From the NCBI GenBank assembly GCA_016647705.1, contig CM028339.1, positions 25,831,803 through 25,895,802 on the forward strand: a stretch of DNA of 64,000 bases, in the 5' to 3' direction. The stretch comes from Eucommia ulmoides (taxonomy: Eukaryota; Streptophyta; Magnoliopsida; Garryales; Eucommiaceae). Of the stretch, positions 11,701 to 22,591 are shown piece by piece. Within the stretch, counting starts at the first letter, position 1; the number at the start of each line of letters is the position of its first letter. The notes under the pieces were generated by a model that worked only from the letters and a program-made list of their open reading frames with translations, did no database searches and had not been told where the DNA came from. The translations under genes were made by a program, and so were the position numbers.

Positions 11701-14700
11701 TATCAGGCCAAGTACAAAAGTTAGAAAGTTCTCAACTCCTCTAGGAAGTCAAGAAGAAGACTCTGCAGGGTAAGAAACCTTAGACCAAAAATAGAGTATA
11801 TAGAAGATTGATTGTTAGGAACCATCTTGAAATGAATTATCACAATGTGTCGGTTCCTTTCTCTCCAGAGGCATCATAATATTGCTAAAGCCTCAAGGTA
11901 TCGTCTACAAATATTCAATAATCTACCGTACACAAACACACAACAAAAAAAAAAAACTACTCACTTACCAATCACAAGTAATACCAAAATTATGCAGTTC
12001 CACAAAAAATTAACATCATATAATAATAAGATTTATTATGAGTTAAAGAGAAAAATGAATGAGAAGGCTTACTCATTGTGTTAGCCTTTCCCTCTATTTA
12101 TAATAGTAATTAGGGAATAATATAAGAAACCCTAAACAATATGGGAAACCCTGAGCAATACTGAAAATACGTAAATACCCTTTTAAGGCTCCCCCTCAAG
12201 CTGGAGCATATATATTGTATGCTCCTAACTTGTTACAAATATATTTTATCCTTGAGTCCCCTAACAGTTTAGTGAATAAATCAACTAACTGATCAGCTGA
12301 TTTTACATGCTTAGTCTCAATCTGCTTTTACAATACTTTTTCTCGAATGAAGTGACAATCAACTTCAATGTGTTTTGTCCTCTCGTGGAAAACTAGATTG
12401 GATGCAATGTGAAGTGCAGTTTGATTGTCATATACTAGATCCATCAGTGCAGAGTGTTCGAACCCAAATTCCTCCAACAAATGTTTCAACCAAGTTAACT
12501 CACAAGTGGTATGGGTCATCGTCTTGTATTCCGATTCTGCACTTAACCGCGCTACAACTGTCTACTTTTTACTCTACCAAGAAACGAAATTGCCTCCAAC
12601 AAATACACAAGAACCTGTGGTGGACTTCCTATCCGAAGGAGATCCGACCCAATCTACATCTGTATATCCCTTAATTTGAGTGTGACCAAAGTTCTGATAC
12701 AATAAACCACACCCTAGAGAACCTTTCAGATATCGAAGAATACGAATCACTGCATCTCAGTGATAAGTCGTGGGACGATCCAAGAACTGACTAATAACAC
12801 TCACAGCAAAGGAAATATTTGGTCTAGTAACCGTCAAGTAGTTCAACTTCCCAACTAACCGTCTGTATTGTGCTGAATCTATCAGTGGTACACCTTGATC
12901 TGCCAATAGTTTGCTTTTGGATCCATAAGTGAATCACTCGGTTTCGCTCCTAGCATTCCTGTTTCACTCAACAGATCAAGAACATATTTCCTCTGACATA
13001 GATAAATACCTTGACTTGATCGAGCAACTTCAATCCCCAAGAAATACTTCAATTAACCTAAATCTTTAGTTTGAAACTTGTTGTGCAAAAATGTTTTGAG
13101 TTCTTGAATACCCTGGTGGTCGTCCTCGGGAATCACGATGTCATCCACGCACACAATTAACAATATTCTCCCGACTTTACTGTGCCTGTAGAATACAGAA
13201 TGATTAACTCCACAACAACGAAGACCAAATTTAGTAATCAATTCATTGAATCTCCCAAACCATGCTCGACGAGACTGCTTGAGGCCATAAATGGATTTCT
13301 TCAAGCGACATACCAAACCAGACTCCCTCTGAGCAACAAACCCAGGAGGTTGCTCCATGTATACTTCCTCAGTCAAATCGCCATTTAGGAATGCATTCTT
13401 GATATCAAGTTGATGCAACGGCCAACGAAAGGTGGCAGCCAAAAAGATGAACAGGCGAACAGAAACAAGTTTGGCAGCCGGAGAAAAGGTCTCTGAATAA
13501 TCAAGACCATGTACCTGAGTGTAACCTTTGGCAACTAAACGAGCCTTGAGTCGATTAATAGTGTCATCCGAATGAACTTTGACTGTATACACCCATTTAC
13601 ATCCAACTATTGTTTTGTCAAGCGGAAGCAAGACAAGATCCCAAATATCATTCTGATGTAAAGCTAGTATTTCCTCTTTCATTGCGGTTGTCCAACCAGG
13701 GTGAGTGAGAGCTTCTGCGATAGACTTAGGAATAGAAACAAATGATAGAGAAACAACAAAAGAGGAATATGAAGGAGATAGATGTGCATATAAAACAAAG
13801 TTAGAAATAAGATGTTGAGTACATGTGCGTTTACCCTTCCGAACAGCAATGGGAATGTCCAAGTCAGACATAGATGGATGAACTGGAGAAGAATTTGAAG
13901 ACACAAAGACGATGGGCTCAATGGTGGATGCTACCTTTTGGCGACAAGAGTATACCGGCAAAGGTGGTGATAGACGACTAGGCGGGACAGGTTCTGGAGT
14001 GGAAGGAAGGGTGATATCCACATCATCCCGAAGGGATAGGACAACAAAATAAGAAGTGGACTCAAAGAAAGTGACATCTGCATAAATGAAAAAGCGACAT
14101 AAAGAAGAACTATAACACCGATATCCATTTTGTGTACGAGAATAACCAAGGAAGACACATTTTATGACACGGGGATCTAACTTATCCTTACCGGGAGTCA
14201 ACTGGTGAACAAAACAGACACATCCAAAGATACGGGGAAGTAAAGCAAATCAGGGTGATCGGAGAAAAAAATAGAATGAGGAACTTTGTCATTCAGGGTA
14301 GAAGATGGCATTCTATTGATCAAGAAGCAAGCTGTAAGAATTGCATCTGCCCAGAAGTGTTTGGGAATATTCATCTCAAACATCAGAATTCGAGCCACTT
14401 CTAGGAAATGTCGATTCTTACGCTCAGCGACTCCGTTTTGCTGCGGTGTGTGAGGATAAGAAGACTGATGCAATATACCAAACTGTGACATGAAGGAAGT
14501 AAAGGGTTGAGAAAAATATTCTCAAGCATTATCACTATGAAGTATACGCACGGGCACATTAAATTGAGTTTTAATTTCAGCACAAAAGGCAGAGAAAATG
14601 GAAAACAATTCAGAACGATCTTTCATTAAATAGAGTCATGTAACCCTGGAGAAGTCATCGACAAACGTGACAAAATAACAAAAGCCTAATGTAGAGGCAA

Positions 14701-17700
14701 TACGAGAAGGGCCCCAAACGTCTGAATGAACTAAACTAAAAGAACTCGATGCTCGAAACTAAGCCAGGGAAATAAATGAAGTACAATGATGTTTTCCCAA
14801 CTGACAAGATTCACAATCTAAGGAGGACAAATGACGTAAATTAGGAACAAGTGCTTTTAGATTGGAAAGACATGGATGACCTAGGCGACAATGAATTTGG
14901 TGGGCAGATGCAACAGCAGGACAGGCAATGGGCAGGATAACAGATGTCTCGTCATGATTGTCGAAGTAATAAAGGCCATTTTTCTCACGCCTTACGCCAA
15001 TCGTCTTCTGTGTTTTCAAATCTTGGAAGATAACAGAATCAGGAAAGAAGCAAACAGAACAATAAAGTTTTTGAGTAAGCTTACTAACGGATATCAAATT
15101 AAAAGCAAAAGAGAGAATATATAAGACAGATGATAAAGAGAAAGAAGGTGAAAGTTCTACAGTACCAATACCATGAACAGGGACGGTGGAACCATTAGCA
15201 ACAGTAATAAGGGACAATGAGGGAGATGACTGAACATGCGTAAATAAAGAAGAGGTACTTGACATGTGATCGATGACAACAGAGTCTATGATCCAAGGTA
15301 TAGAAGTGAAAGGATGAAAAAAAAAACATGCAAGGGTTACCTCGTTGAGCTAGTGAAGTAATTGGGGTAGATGGCTACTTGGACGCCTTAAACTGGAGGA
15401 ACTGAACATACTCGTCATCAGAAATTGCCTTGGGAGGTAAAGAGTTGGATGCTGAAACGGGTGCAATTTGATTAGAAGTTGCCACATGAACGGACTTAGG
15501 AGAACGACCAATTTTATACCAACATGTACCTTGGATATGATTTTTCATGCCACAAAATGAGCACCGAAAATTTTAACCACCACAGTGACCACCTTGGCCA
15601 CCTCGAAATTCATTACTACAACTTTCTCGGCCACCTCGTTACCCTTGATCGGTAACAACAACTTGTACAACTTTGGACCATTGTAAGTAATTGGTCCCGT
15701 TTAACTTGCGGATTGTTAAAGGTTGGGGCGTAGCCGTCGACATTATTACCCGCCAATACGACAACGAACAAACAACTTGCACAAGGGAAACAAACAATAC
15801 AAACAACTATAGGGCTTAAATGAAGAACATTATAAGCAGAACAATACTCACAAACATGTGGGACATTAGATCTAGTCCAAAATAATTTCTCAAATCTAGA
15901 TAATCGAACGAACGGTGGCTCACGAACAAAACCCTTGTGTTACCATCAGATCTGGATAGAGACAGGAGCAGCTAGAGAGATCTAGGGTTTCAAAAGCAAA
16001 GGTAGCAACGACGAACCTTGGAATCGCACATATGGCGGCAGTAAACTTTGAATTAGTGGCGAATCGAAGTTGTGAAGGAAGAGGAAGCACTGGTCGACGG
16101 CAGCGAAGCTCGAAATAGCAGCGGCAAGGGTGGATTTAGCCTGAACAGTGGCAATTAGGGTTGAAGAGCAACGGCGAAGGTCGCCGATGGGTCCGATTGG
16201 CAGTGGTGAAGGTCGATTAACGACAGAGAAGGTCGGATCTGAGTGGTAGGTGCGGCGGCGACGAGGTAGGGTTTCGGCGGCGGTGGCAGCAGGAATGTTA
16301 GGACTGTAAACGATCTCCTTTTGTTTTTTTTTTTCAACGGAGGTAAAAGAAGGAAAAAAATTATGGATCAACAGGACTACAGGATTACTGTACCATAACC
16401 TGCTCTGGATACTAAATTAAAGAGAAAAATGAATGAGAAAACTTACTCATTGTGTTAGTCTCTCCCTCTATTTATAATAGTAATTAGGAAACAATACAAG
16501 AAACCTGAAACAATATGGGAAATCCTGAACAATACTGGAAATACGTAAATACCCTTTCAACATTATGTTCGAAGGATGGACTAAATTCAAGAGACTACGG
16601 AGTGTGGGTACTTCCCTTGGGGGAGCTTGTCCACAGGCAAGTGTTGGAGCGTGTCATATTATTATTATTGATGAGGGGATTTTTTACCATAATTATTGTA
16701 TTGTCACGCGTAAGAATTGTTCTTACGTGGAAAACATATGCCCAAGGCAAATTAGATAGGGACTCACTTGTCGAGCACGTGAGGCCAAGCTCAAATCTAG
16801 AACCCGAGAATCCTACCCAGGTTCCTTGGACAAAACCGAGGACAATGCTTATTACCAACCATGATCAAGTGAAACCCAAGCATCAGCTTCAACATAACTA
16901 GGAAAGGGTATCATCGTAGCGAACTGAGGATGAACCAAGACGCCCCCATGCTTGGGCGCGATTACACTATGCTTGGGATTCATTACGATATCCCACTATA
17001 TAAGTATGGTGCAGTTATATCTCTTGAATAATAGTCCATTACTCCCATATTCCACTAAATCCGTATGGACTAATGGGGATTTATTAAGATTTATGAAAAA
17101 CTTATCAAACAAGTCTTTTGTCTCCTACAAAGGAGTTCTAGCCAAGGTATGTTTACATCTCCTACCAGTTACTCTGCCAAATTTCTACAAGAACCCTACT
17201 TATTGTCACACCTGTGGTGTAACGCCGACAAGTCTACCCTCCTTTCATTATTTTACAAGAAGCCAAAACTCAAGGAGAATCAAATTCCAAGTCCCAAAGA
17301 ACCATATCTGATGATCCACTTTTTGGCAAGATCAAATTAGTGTTATCTGTGGCAAACGACTATCTTTTCTCGCGATTCTAGGAAATTACATGGTCACTTT
17401 GAGGTCTTGAATCATAACTAATGAACAAGAGAATGAAAGGAAACCCATTCATGCGGTGGATCCAAAGATCGGCCCGTCCAGCAAATCCTCTTCGTTGCTA
17501 TTTGAGTTTATGAGAGAGGTGCACAACGTCTATTAGGATTTGCAACAGATGGCTAACCAAAGCCAATTACCACCACCACCATCAGTTCCACAAGGTTATG
17601 TGCTTCCTAAAATGAGGCATAAGCTATTGCGAATGAAGGAAGAAGAGCCAGAAGAAAGCGTCGTTAGGAGGAAGAACTCCTGAAAGGATGACAAAATCTC

Positions 17701-19911
17701 CAGCGCGAGCTAGAACGACTCCACAGAGAAAGAGAGGAGCTCAGCCAGGCAAATGCAACTCCCCAAGCAAGGCAAGTACTCACACCTCCTGAACGAGAAG
17801 CAAGTGTCCATTCTAGGCTTGATCCCAGGTTGCAACCTACTAGGTTAATGGAAAGGATGAATGGATTACCTGCCCAAAGGAAAGTTCCAACCAACGCTCA
17901 AGCAGGCAGAAAGGCAACGGACCTGTCCCCTGATGGCTGACAAAAGCCAATTACCACCAACACCGTCAGTTCCGTAAGGTTATGTGCCTCCCTACCGTGA
18001 GGCACAAGCTATTGCAGACAAAGGAAGAAGAGCCCAACAAGAGCATCATCAGGAAGAAGAACTACGAAAAGAACAACAAGATCTCTGGCGTGAGCTAAAA
18101 CGACTCTGCAGAGAAACAGAAGAACTCTGTCGAGCAGTTGCAACTCCTCGAGCATGGCAAATGGTTCGACCTCCTGAACAATCAGCAAGTGTCCATTCTA
18201 GGCTTGATCCCAGGTTGGAATTGGTCAATGGAAATGAGGAATGGATTATTCCCCAAAGGAACCTTCCAAGCAACATCGAGCAAAGCAGAAGGGTAACGGA
18301 CATGTCCCCTGATGATCTTCCATACTCTATGGAGGTGTCCTCAAGAACCCGTTCAAGAACTTACCGATCGGAGCAAGAACATCAGGCAAACAATCACCTC
18401 CAAGATCAGGTCAATGCATTCAACGAGAAGCTTGGGCAGATTGGGAAAAAAGACCTCAATGTCAAAGACATAGTGAAGATGAGCGCCCCATCTTTTACAC
18501 GGGTTTTAAGAGAGAAGGTGTCTTTGAATTTCAGCCTACCATCCTTGATCGGAAGGTACCAAGGGAATACCGACCACGTCGAACACCTCGATTCCTACCA
18601 TGTCCACATGGATCTACGAGGGGCATCAAACTCAATCGAGTGCTAGGCTTTCCAAGTAACAATGATCGGGACAGTCAGGAAATGAAGCCCAGTGATTTTA
18701 ATTCTTTTGAGTCACTAAGCACCGCTTTTGTTCACCGGTTTGTCAACAACAAACAACAAGCAAAGAATCCGAGACGACCCCATGCTCTGGATGCTCTATA
18801 TCCATCACAATATCCCGCCATATAAGGAAAGGGAGGCTAAATCTCTTTAATAATGGTCCATTACTCCCATATCCCACTAAAATCGGGGCATTAATGGGGA
18901 TTGACATAGATTTGTTGAAGACATGCCAAACAAGTTTTCCATCTCCTATAAATACTACAAAAAAGGATCTAGACAAGGTATGTTCACTTCTCCTAACTGT
19001 TACTCTATCAAATTTCCACCAGAACTATACTTATTCTCACATTGGAAGTGTAAAACCAGGAGCCCACTCGCGGTGCATTGTTTTGCAAGAACCCAAAGTT
19101 CAAGGATGATCATATTTCGAATCCCAAAAAACCATATCTGAAGATTTGGTTTTTGGCAAGCAAGATCAATTATTATTATTTTTTATCTAGTTTGAGCCAA
19201 ATGCACCTAAAACCATGTTTGACACCCTTTGATCCCGTTTATTCTTTTTTTCTTTTGCTTCTTTCAAGGTGATCTTTTGATTCATTTAGAGGATTGAGAC
19301 CGCGTGTTCTATTTTGCTCCCTCACTCTTTCTTCTTATTTTCCATCTCCTTTCTTTTTCCCTTTTCTGCTGGTTCTACAGCCTTCTTCCTCTCATCTATT
19401 CTGGTGATGAAACTGACAAATTTTGTTGCTTTTATTTCCTGATTAAATGCTGAATTGATATGATTTCAGTAAGGACAAATTTAGATTTGCTGAGGGTCAA
19501 GTGCATTGACTCCATAATTACCGAGGTTAGTGGAAAGTTAACTATAACGGATTCATTGATAAATGTTCATTGTATCACATATGATTGAATGATTGTTATA
19601 GATATAATTTCATTATATGTCTTTCTTGTTACTACATGTTCGCAATCATTTAGGAATTCTTGTTGTACCTCTGTTGTAATTATGTTGTCCAACTACCAAG
19701 TGTATACCCCCAAAACAAATGAAAGATGAACTTCTATTGAATACAGTGCAGATCAAACAAATTGCAGAATTTGAGACATACACAGCCCGAAATTTCAACA
19801 CATAAAAGAATTAGAATAGAAAAATGAACAGTTGACATACCATCTCAGACGATTCAGTGTCTCTGCCGAGTGATTTCTTAAGGAGGATAAAAGAAGCCTC
19901 GACTCTAGCAT
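8725..19911 (-). CDS. HCC2: SCO1-like cytochrome c oxidase assembly protein HCC2, seven exons
   Basis: Join on the minus strand: 19841-19911, 10852-10969, 10547-10625, 9621-9821, 9430-9519, 9207-9339 and 8725-8833, giving 801 nt, 266 residues. All introns are GT-AG and every phase agrees. The protein begins MLESRLLLSSLRNHS, an Arg/Ser/Leu-rich mitochondrial presequence. A single membrane segment follows at about residues 62-80 (IPTAVLGGIGGTLFLLHY), then the family signature HYNDERRAVPKG, and a thioredoxin-fold SCO/SenC domain with GPIIGGPFSL, WVLLYFGYT, VFVTIDPQRDTP, QEYRVFF and YLVDSSHNMYLV. SCO proteins deliver copper to the CuA site of COX2 in the inner membrane. Here the CxxxC copper motif is replaced by SPDVG, as in the plant HCC2 subclass, while the later His (SHNM) remains. 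Role in copper delivery is therefore doubtful; redox or assembly signalling is inferred. The start is the first ATG after an in-frame TGA. Intron 1 is 8.9 kb and holds two retroelements. Confidence 0.88.
11427..11451 (-). other. G-rich tract with quadruplex potential in HCC2 intron 1
   Basis: The plus strand reads five C tracts of 6, 4, 4, 4 and 3 bases separated by single bases. The minus strand, which is the sense strand of HCC2, therefore has five G runs with one-base loops, fitting the classic quadruplex pattern. It lies about 460 bases downstream of the large retroelement block on the transcript and upstream of exon 2. Confidence 0.6.
12041..12186 (-). repeat. 3' LTR of the intronic copia element
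   Basis: About 146 bases, starting on the minus strand near TTAAAAGGGTATTTACG and ending CTCTTTAACT. It contains a TATA box (TTATAAATAGAGG). Its partner is at 16415-16562. Very short for a copia LTR. Confidence 0.85.
12196..15743 (-). pseudogene. copia gag-pol, disrupted, with most of gag deleted
   Basis: The polyprotein starts at ATG 15743 with MSTATPQPLTIRKLNGTNY, the usual copia gag N-terminus, then jumps within about 15 codons to the Gly-rich region and a CX2CX4HX4C zinc knuckle (CSFCGMKNHIQGTC, about 15510-15560), so some 200 gag codons are missing. Next come a protease end, the pre-integrase zinc region (HCRLGHP, CESC; 14759-15265), the integrase with PQQNGVAERKN (14198-14491), and reverse transcriptase (13053-14201) with KNAFLNGDL and CVDD in place of the usual YVDD. 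RNase H fragments (12328-12519 and onward) include HERTKHIEVD. Stops and frameshifts separate the pieces, so it is non-functional. The stop codon is TGA at 12196-12198. Confidence 0.88.
16415..16562 (-). repeat. 5' LTR of the intronic copia element
   Basis: About 148 bases, starting TGTTGAAAGGGTATTTACG on the minus strand, with a TATA box (TTATAAATAGAGG) and an end at CTCTTTAATT before the mutated primer site. Because the element lies on the HCC2 sense strand, this LTR could in principle start or end transcripts inside the intron. Confidence 0.85.
16642..17335 (+). repeat. 5' LTR of the Tat-like element
   Basis: Shares many landmarks with 18765-19169, in order: TCCATTACTCCCATAT, ATGGGGATT, TCTCCTA, AAGGTATGTT and AACCATATCTGA. 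A TATA-like CTATATAAG lies at about 16995. The left boundary is taken at TGTTGG and is uncertain by tens of bases. Confidence 0.6.
17549..18316 (+). repeat. 384-bp tandem duplication in gag
   Basis: 17549-17932 and 17933-18316 are direct copies. Both begin ATGGCT and contain CCAATTACCACCA, AGTGTCCATTCTAGGCTTG and end CTGTCCCCTGATG or CATGTCCCCTGATG. The left copy has more frame damage. Confidence 0.85.
17549..18780 (+). pseudogene. Tat-like gypsy gag remnant with internal duplication
   Basis: The fragment begins at ATG 17549 (MANQSQ) and has an N-terminal Glu/Gln/Arg-rich region likely to form a coiled coil. That region occurs twice, the first copy broken by stops and the second open (17984-18646). 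The C-terminal part resembles gypsy gag: SAPSFTRVL, SLPSLIGRYQGNTDHVEHL and HVHMDLRGAS, then a stop and a frame change before STAFVHRFV. In this family the protein forms the particle around the RNA. The gene ends where it meets the truncated LTR. Confidence 0.7.
19170..19840. other. HCC2 intron 1, proximal part; no feature seen
   Basis: Ordinary AT-rich intronic sequence with a pyrimidine-rich block (19310-19400). No gene or repeat is recognised. The HCC2 donor site GTATGT lies at 19835-19840 on the minus strand. Confidence 0.5.
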
Positions 19912-20143
19912 TCTTTTTAATTCCAATTGTTCAGTTATGCATCAAAGCAAGGTAATCCTTCATAGGAAGCTCAGAAACAGCTCGGTGGAAGGAACGGGAA
20001 TCTATGGAGGCTTCACCATTTTCGTTTCTCTCGAACGAATTCAAAAGGAAAAGGATATGCTCCAGCAGGAGAGTTGAAAAGTTGGGCGACGAAGCAGAAA
20101 GATGACCTCGGACGGCGTCGTTTTTTATTTCGTAATTTCCCAA
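19912..20143 (-). promoter_or_regulatory. Probable HCC2 5' leader with a 70-codon upstream frame
   Basis: The sequence upstream of the HCC2 start is less AT-rich than its surroundings and carries an uninterrupted 70-codon frame (20143 down to 19931, starting MGNYEIKND and ending ALMHN) that stops 19 bases before the HCC2 ATG, in a different frame. It resembles no protein I know. If the transcript begins upstream of it, it would act as an upstream frame and lower HCC2 translation. It could also be a chance frame in a GC-richer leader. The transcription start is not visible. Confidence 0.4.
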
Positions 20144-20761
20144 GAAATGGAAAGTATTTTTCCCTGGAAAATTTCATTTTTTAGCCTCTCATTTACATGG
20201 AATCAAATGGAAGTAGAATAGAATAAAAGAAAAGATAACATGAATCTATAAATAAAATCACTATTTAATTTTTTATTTAATTATTATTGTATGATTAAAA
20301 GAATATCATCATGAAACATAAGAAAATTTTCATAACACGTTTTAAATATCAATTTAAAATATATATATATTAGTCTCTAAAGTATGAGTGTGGATGTCAC
20401 TGTGAACGTGGTTTGACAAATTACACATTTACTCTCTCATTTTTTATATTTATTTCAATCTCGTGAAATTAAAAACTTTGTTAATCTATTTGGACAGAAA
20501 AAATGGTATGTTATCCATGTGCTCATTTTAGTGAGGATAGGAGGGTCATATCAATAGGGCATATGCATTCTCTCTCATTTATATTATATTTATTGTTTCC
20601 TGCTAGAATCACCATAATTGACATATATATATATACACGATGGCCATTATTTTTGGAGAAAAAAAATTGGAAACCATGGAAATTGAAAAAAAAAAAAAAT
20701 CGTGGGAAGAAGGAAATAATAAAAATTTTATGGATTGTCTATAATGATGAGAGAAGGTTCT

Positions 20762-20807
<46 letters not shown>

Positions 20808-21298
20808 AGGAATGGATTGAACTCTAGATTTTCCACAAAAGAAGTTAGTTACATATTCACTAAGTCACTAGGTTACAAGCCTTAGAATGGAGATAATTCT
20901 AGTAATGTGAGAAACACGATCAGTTATGGATTTGTAGTTCTTGAATTTTTTCAATAAATCTGGATAACAATTTGGTGAAGCTGAATTTGTTTTCCAAATT
21001 CAGCAGCTTCACTGAATCTGGATCTTGAAAAATCGAAAGGAAAAAATGCCTAATTTTTTCTTGTTTTTCTTATGCTGGAGGTAGTGGCTAATTTTTTGTA
21101 GTGTGATTTTCTCATGTGTGCAAGGTCAACAACTCTTATACTTGGTTTATTAAAGAGAATGAATGCACTGGGAAAAGAGAATGAATGGAAAAAATATAGA
21201 AAGATACAATTATGGATAACTTTTCTTGTTTCATGGGTTATTTTTGTGATTTTATGGATTTGAATTGGTTGTGAGAATGAGTATAGAATTTAGTCCAA
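20144..21298. other. Upstream flank of HCC2, no gene seen
   Basis: AT-rich sequence that probably includes the HCC2 promoter (minus strand). It contains a T homopolymer of about 43 at 20764-20806. Open frames here are homopolymer translations. No specific regulatory element can be assigned. Confidence 0.4.
20764..20806. repeat. Poly-T tract (about 43 bases)
   Basis: Uninterrupted T run. It could be the A tail of a minus-strand retroposed sequence or a simple slippage tract; no target duplication was identified. Confidence 0.9.
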
Positions 21299-21569
21299 TT
21301 AATGTAAGGGGCGTACACCAGGAGGTCCCATTTTACTTTGCAACGCACCGATCTAGCCCAGCCGTTTTTTTTAAACCGGTAGCTACTTTTGGGATTTTGT
21401 GACCAAAATACCCTTGTTTAATGAGAATGTAACTTCTCATATATATATAAAAAAAAAAAAAGAATTTTTCGTAGTTCTATTATTGAAAAATTAATATTTT
21501 ACACCATATTAATCAATGAAATGTTCTTTTTTCAACGAGATATTAATCGTCATTTTTAGAGGAGTAAAA

Positions 21570-21832
21570 CATATTTTCAGTGGATATTACATATAACATA
21601 TATTATCCGTATTAATTTTCAGTGGATGTTATATGAAAATATATTTTCAATGGATGTTACATGTAACATTTATAATTAACAATTATTTTAAACATATTTT
21701 TAATAGATGATAAATGTAACATCTATATCAATAATTATTTTCAGTTGATGTTATATACAAATATATTTTATGTGAATGTTACATGTGACATCTATATTTT
21801 CAAGGGATGTTATATGTAACATTAATGCGATT
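21570..21832. repeat. Palindromic GATGTTACATGTAACAT repeats inside the MULE
   Basis: About six imperfect copies of a unit of roughly 35-45 bases. The core ATGTTACATGTAACAT is a perfect 16-base palindrome in the best copy (near 21652) and degraded in others. Confidence 0.7.
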
Positions 21833-22167
21833 TTCAATTACCACGTCAGCTCTCTTCTCAATTTGCTCCCTCCAACCCAAAACACATACCCATATTTTTC
21901 TCGCTACGATTTCTATCTCCTCTTTGCGTTTTTCCCTTCCCAAATCTCCGCCCCCAATTTCGTCTCTGATTTCTACTAATCTGCAGCCATGAACATCTTC
22001 AGATTCGCCAGCGACATAACCCATTTGTCAGTGAAGTAGTGATAGCAAACAAGGACAACGAGTAGTGCTCTAAGTGACGGTGTCAGTCACTGAAGCAGCG
22101 CTCATTTTAGGTTTGACAATCTCCACCACCGAATCTCTCACCTACTCATCGATTTTCTTCGAAGCAC

Positions 22168-22265
22168 CGACGACGAACGACGATGCACGGATCCCTCATC
22201 CACTCATCGATCTTCTTCGAAGCACCGATAATGACGAGGATGCACGGATTCACTGCGGCAATCTC
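22168..22265. repeat. Short tandem duplication in the MULE
   Basis: Two copies of a unit of about 57 bases, each with CTCATCGAT, CTTCTTCGAAGCACCGA and GATGCACGGATC or GATGCACGGATT. Confidence 0.75.
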
Positions 22266-22591
22266 TTCAAAATTCGATTTCAAAATCCCGATCTGGCCTA
22301 TGGTGATTGTGAACCACCGGGAGGTGTAAATTTGTAATCTCATTGCCGATCGTTTTTTAAAAAGGGAGTTATCAGTTCAAAAAAACTCACCAGCGGGACC
22401 TCTTGGTTTATTCTACCGCGTGTGGGCTTGATCGGTCATCGGTAATTATTTTTGGTAGTATACGGTAATTTTCCCTTAATGTAATGGATTTGCCATGTGT
22501 AATATAATTATCTATTTTTGCATCATTTGCACCAATCAACCACCATATATTTGAAGCACGTTTTTCATTCATTCCAGAAACAATATAGATC

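Larger units (their letters stand above)
12041..16562 (-). mobile_element. Ty1/copia element in HCC2 intron 1, same strand as the gene
   Basis: The 4522-base element is flanked by the direct repeat TTATG (12036-12040 and 16563-16567), the expected 5-bp target duplication. Its two short LTRs differ at about 13 of 145 positions (roughly 91% identical by eye), so it is an old insertion. Beside the 5' LTR is a decayed initiator-Met tRNA primer site (TAGTATCCAGAGC against the usual TGGTATCAGAGC). Beside the 3' LTR is a purine tract (TTGAGGGGGAG). Pol domains run protease, integrase, reverse transcriptase, RNase H, which is copia order. It belongs to the same family as the element at 53657-59352. 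A 266-bp leader repeat is not present here. Confidence 0.92.
16642..19169 (+). mobile_element. Tat-like Ty3/gypsy element, deleted to LTR-gag-LTR
   Basis: Two direct repeats about 1.8 kb apart frame a gag fragment. The left copy (about 16642-17335) begins TGTTGGAGCG and ends before a decayed primer site reading TTATCTGTGGCAAACGAC, comparable to the GTCTGTGGGAACG seen next to Tat-type LTRs. The right copy (about 18765-19169) lacks its first part and joins directly to truncated gag, so protease, reverse transcriptase, RNase H and integrase are all deleted. No target duplication could be seen at these approximate ends. It lies inside HCC2 intron 1, opposite to the gene. Confidence 0.68.
21308..22475. 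mobile_element. Non-autonomous Mutator-like element (9-bp TSD)
   Basis: The block is flanked by the perfect 9-base direct repeat TTAATGTAA (21299-21307 and 22476-22484), the duplication length typical of Mutator-like elements. Read inward, the right end is GGGAAAATTACCGTA, a common plant MULE terminus; the left end begins GGGG and shares only scattered matches, plus AGGAGGTCCC against AGAGGTCCCGC further in. No transposase is present. The interior has a palindrome-rich repeat region (about 21570-21830) and a GC-richer part (21840-22340) that could be captured host sequence but has no recognisable protein. Confidence 0.6.

Noticed and set aside
12196..15743. CVDD in the reverse transcriptase of the intronic copia as a functional variant motif
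   Set aside because: The related copy has YVDD and this copy has many other stops, so it is most likely a decay mutation.
15982..16371. A 129-codon minus-strand frame upstream of copia gag as an extra gene
   Set aside because: It lies between the primer site and the gag ATG, so it is most simply the untranslated leader, with Pro/Arg-rich chance coding.
21800..22024. Glu/Arg-rich minus-strand frame as a captured gene in the MULE
   Set aside because: No similarity that I recognise; kept only as a possible capture in the findings, not as a gene.
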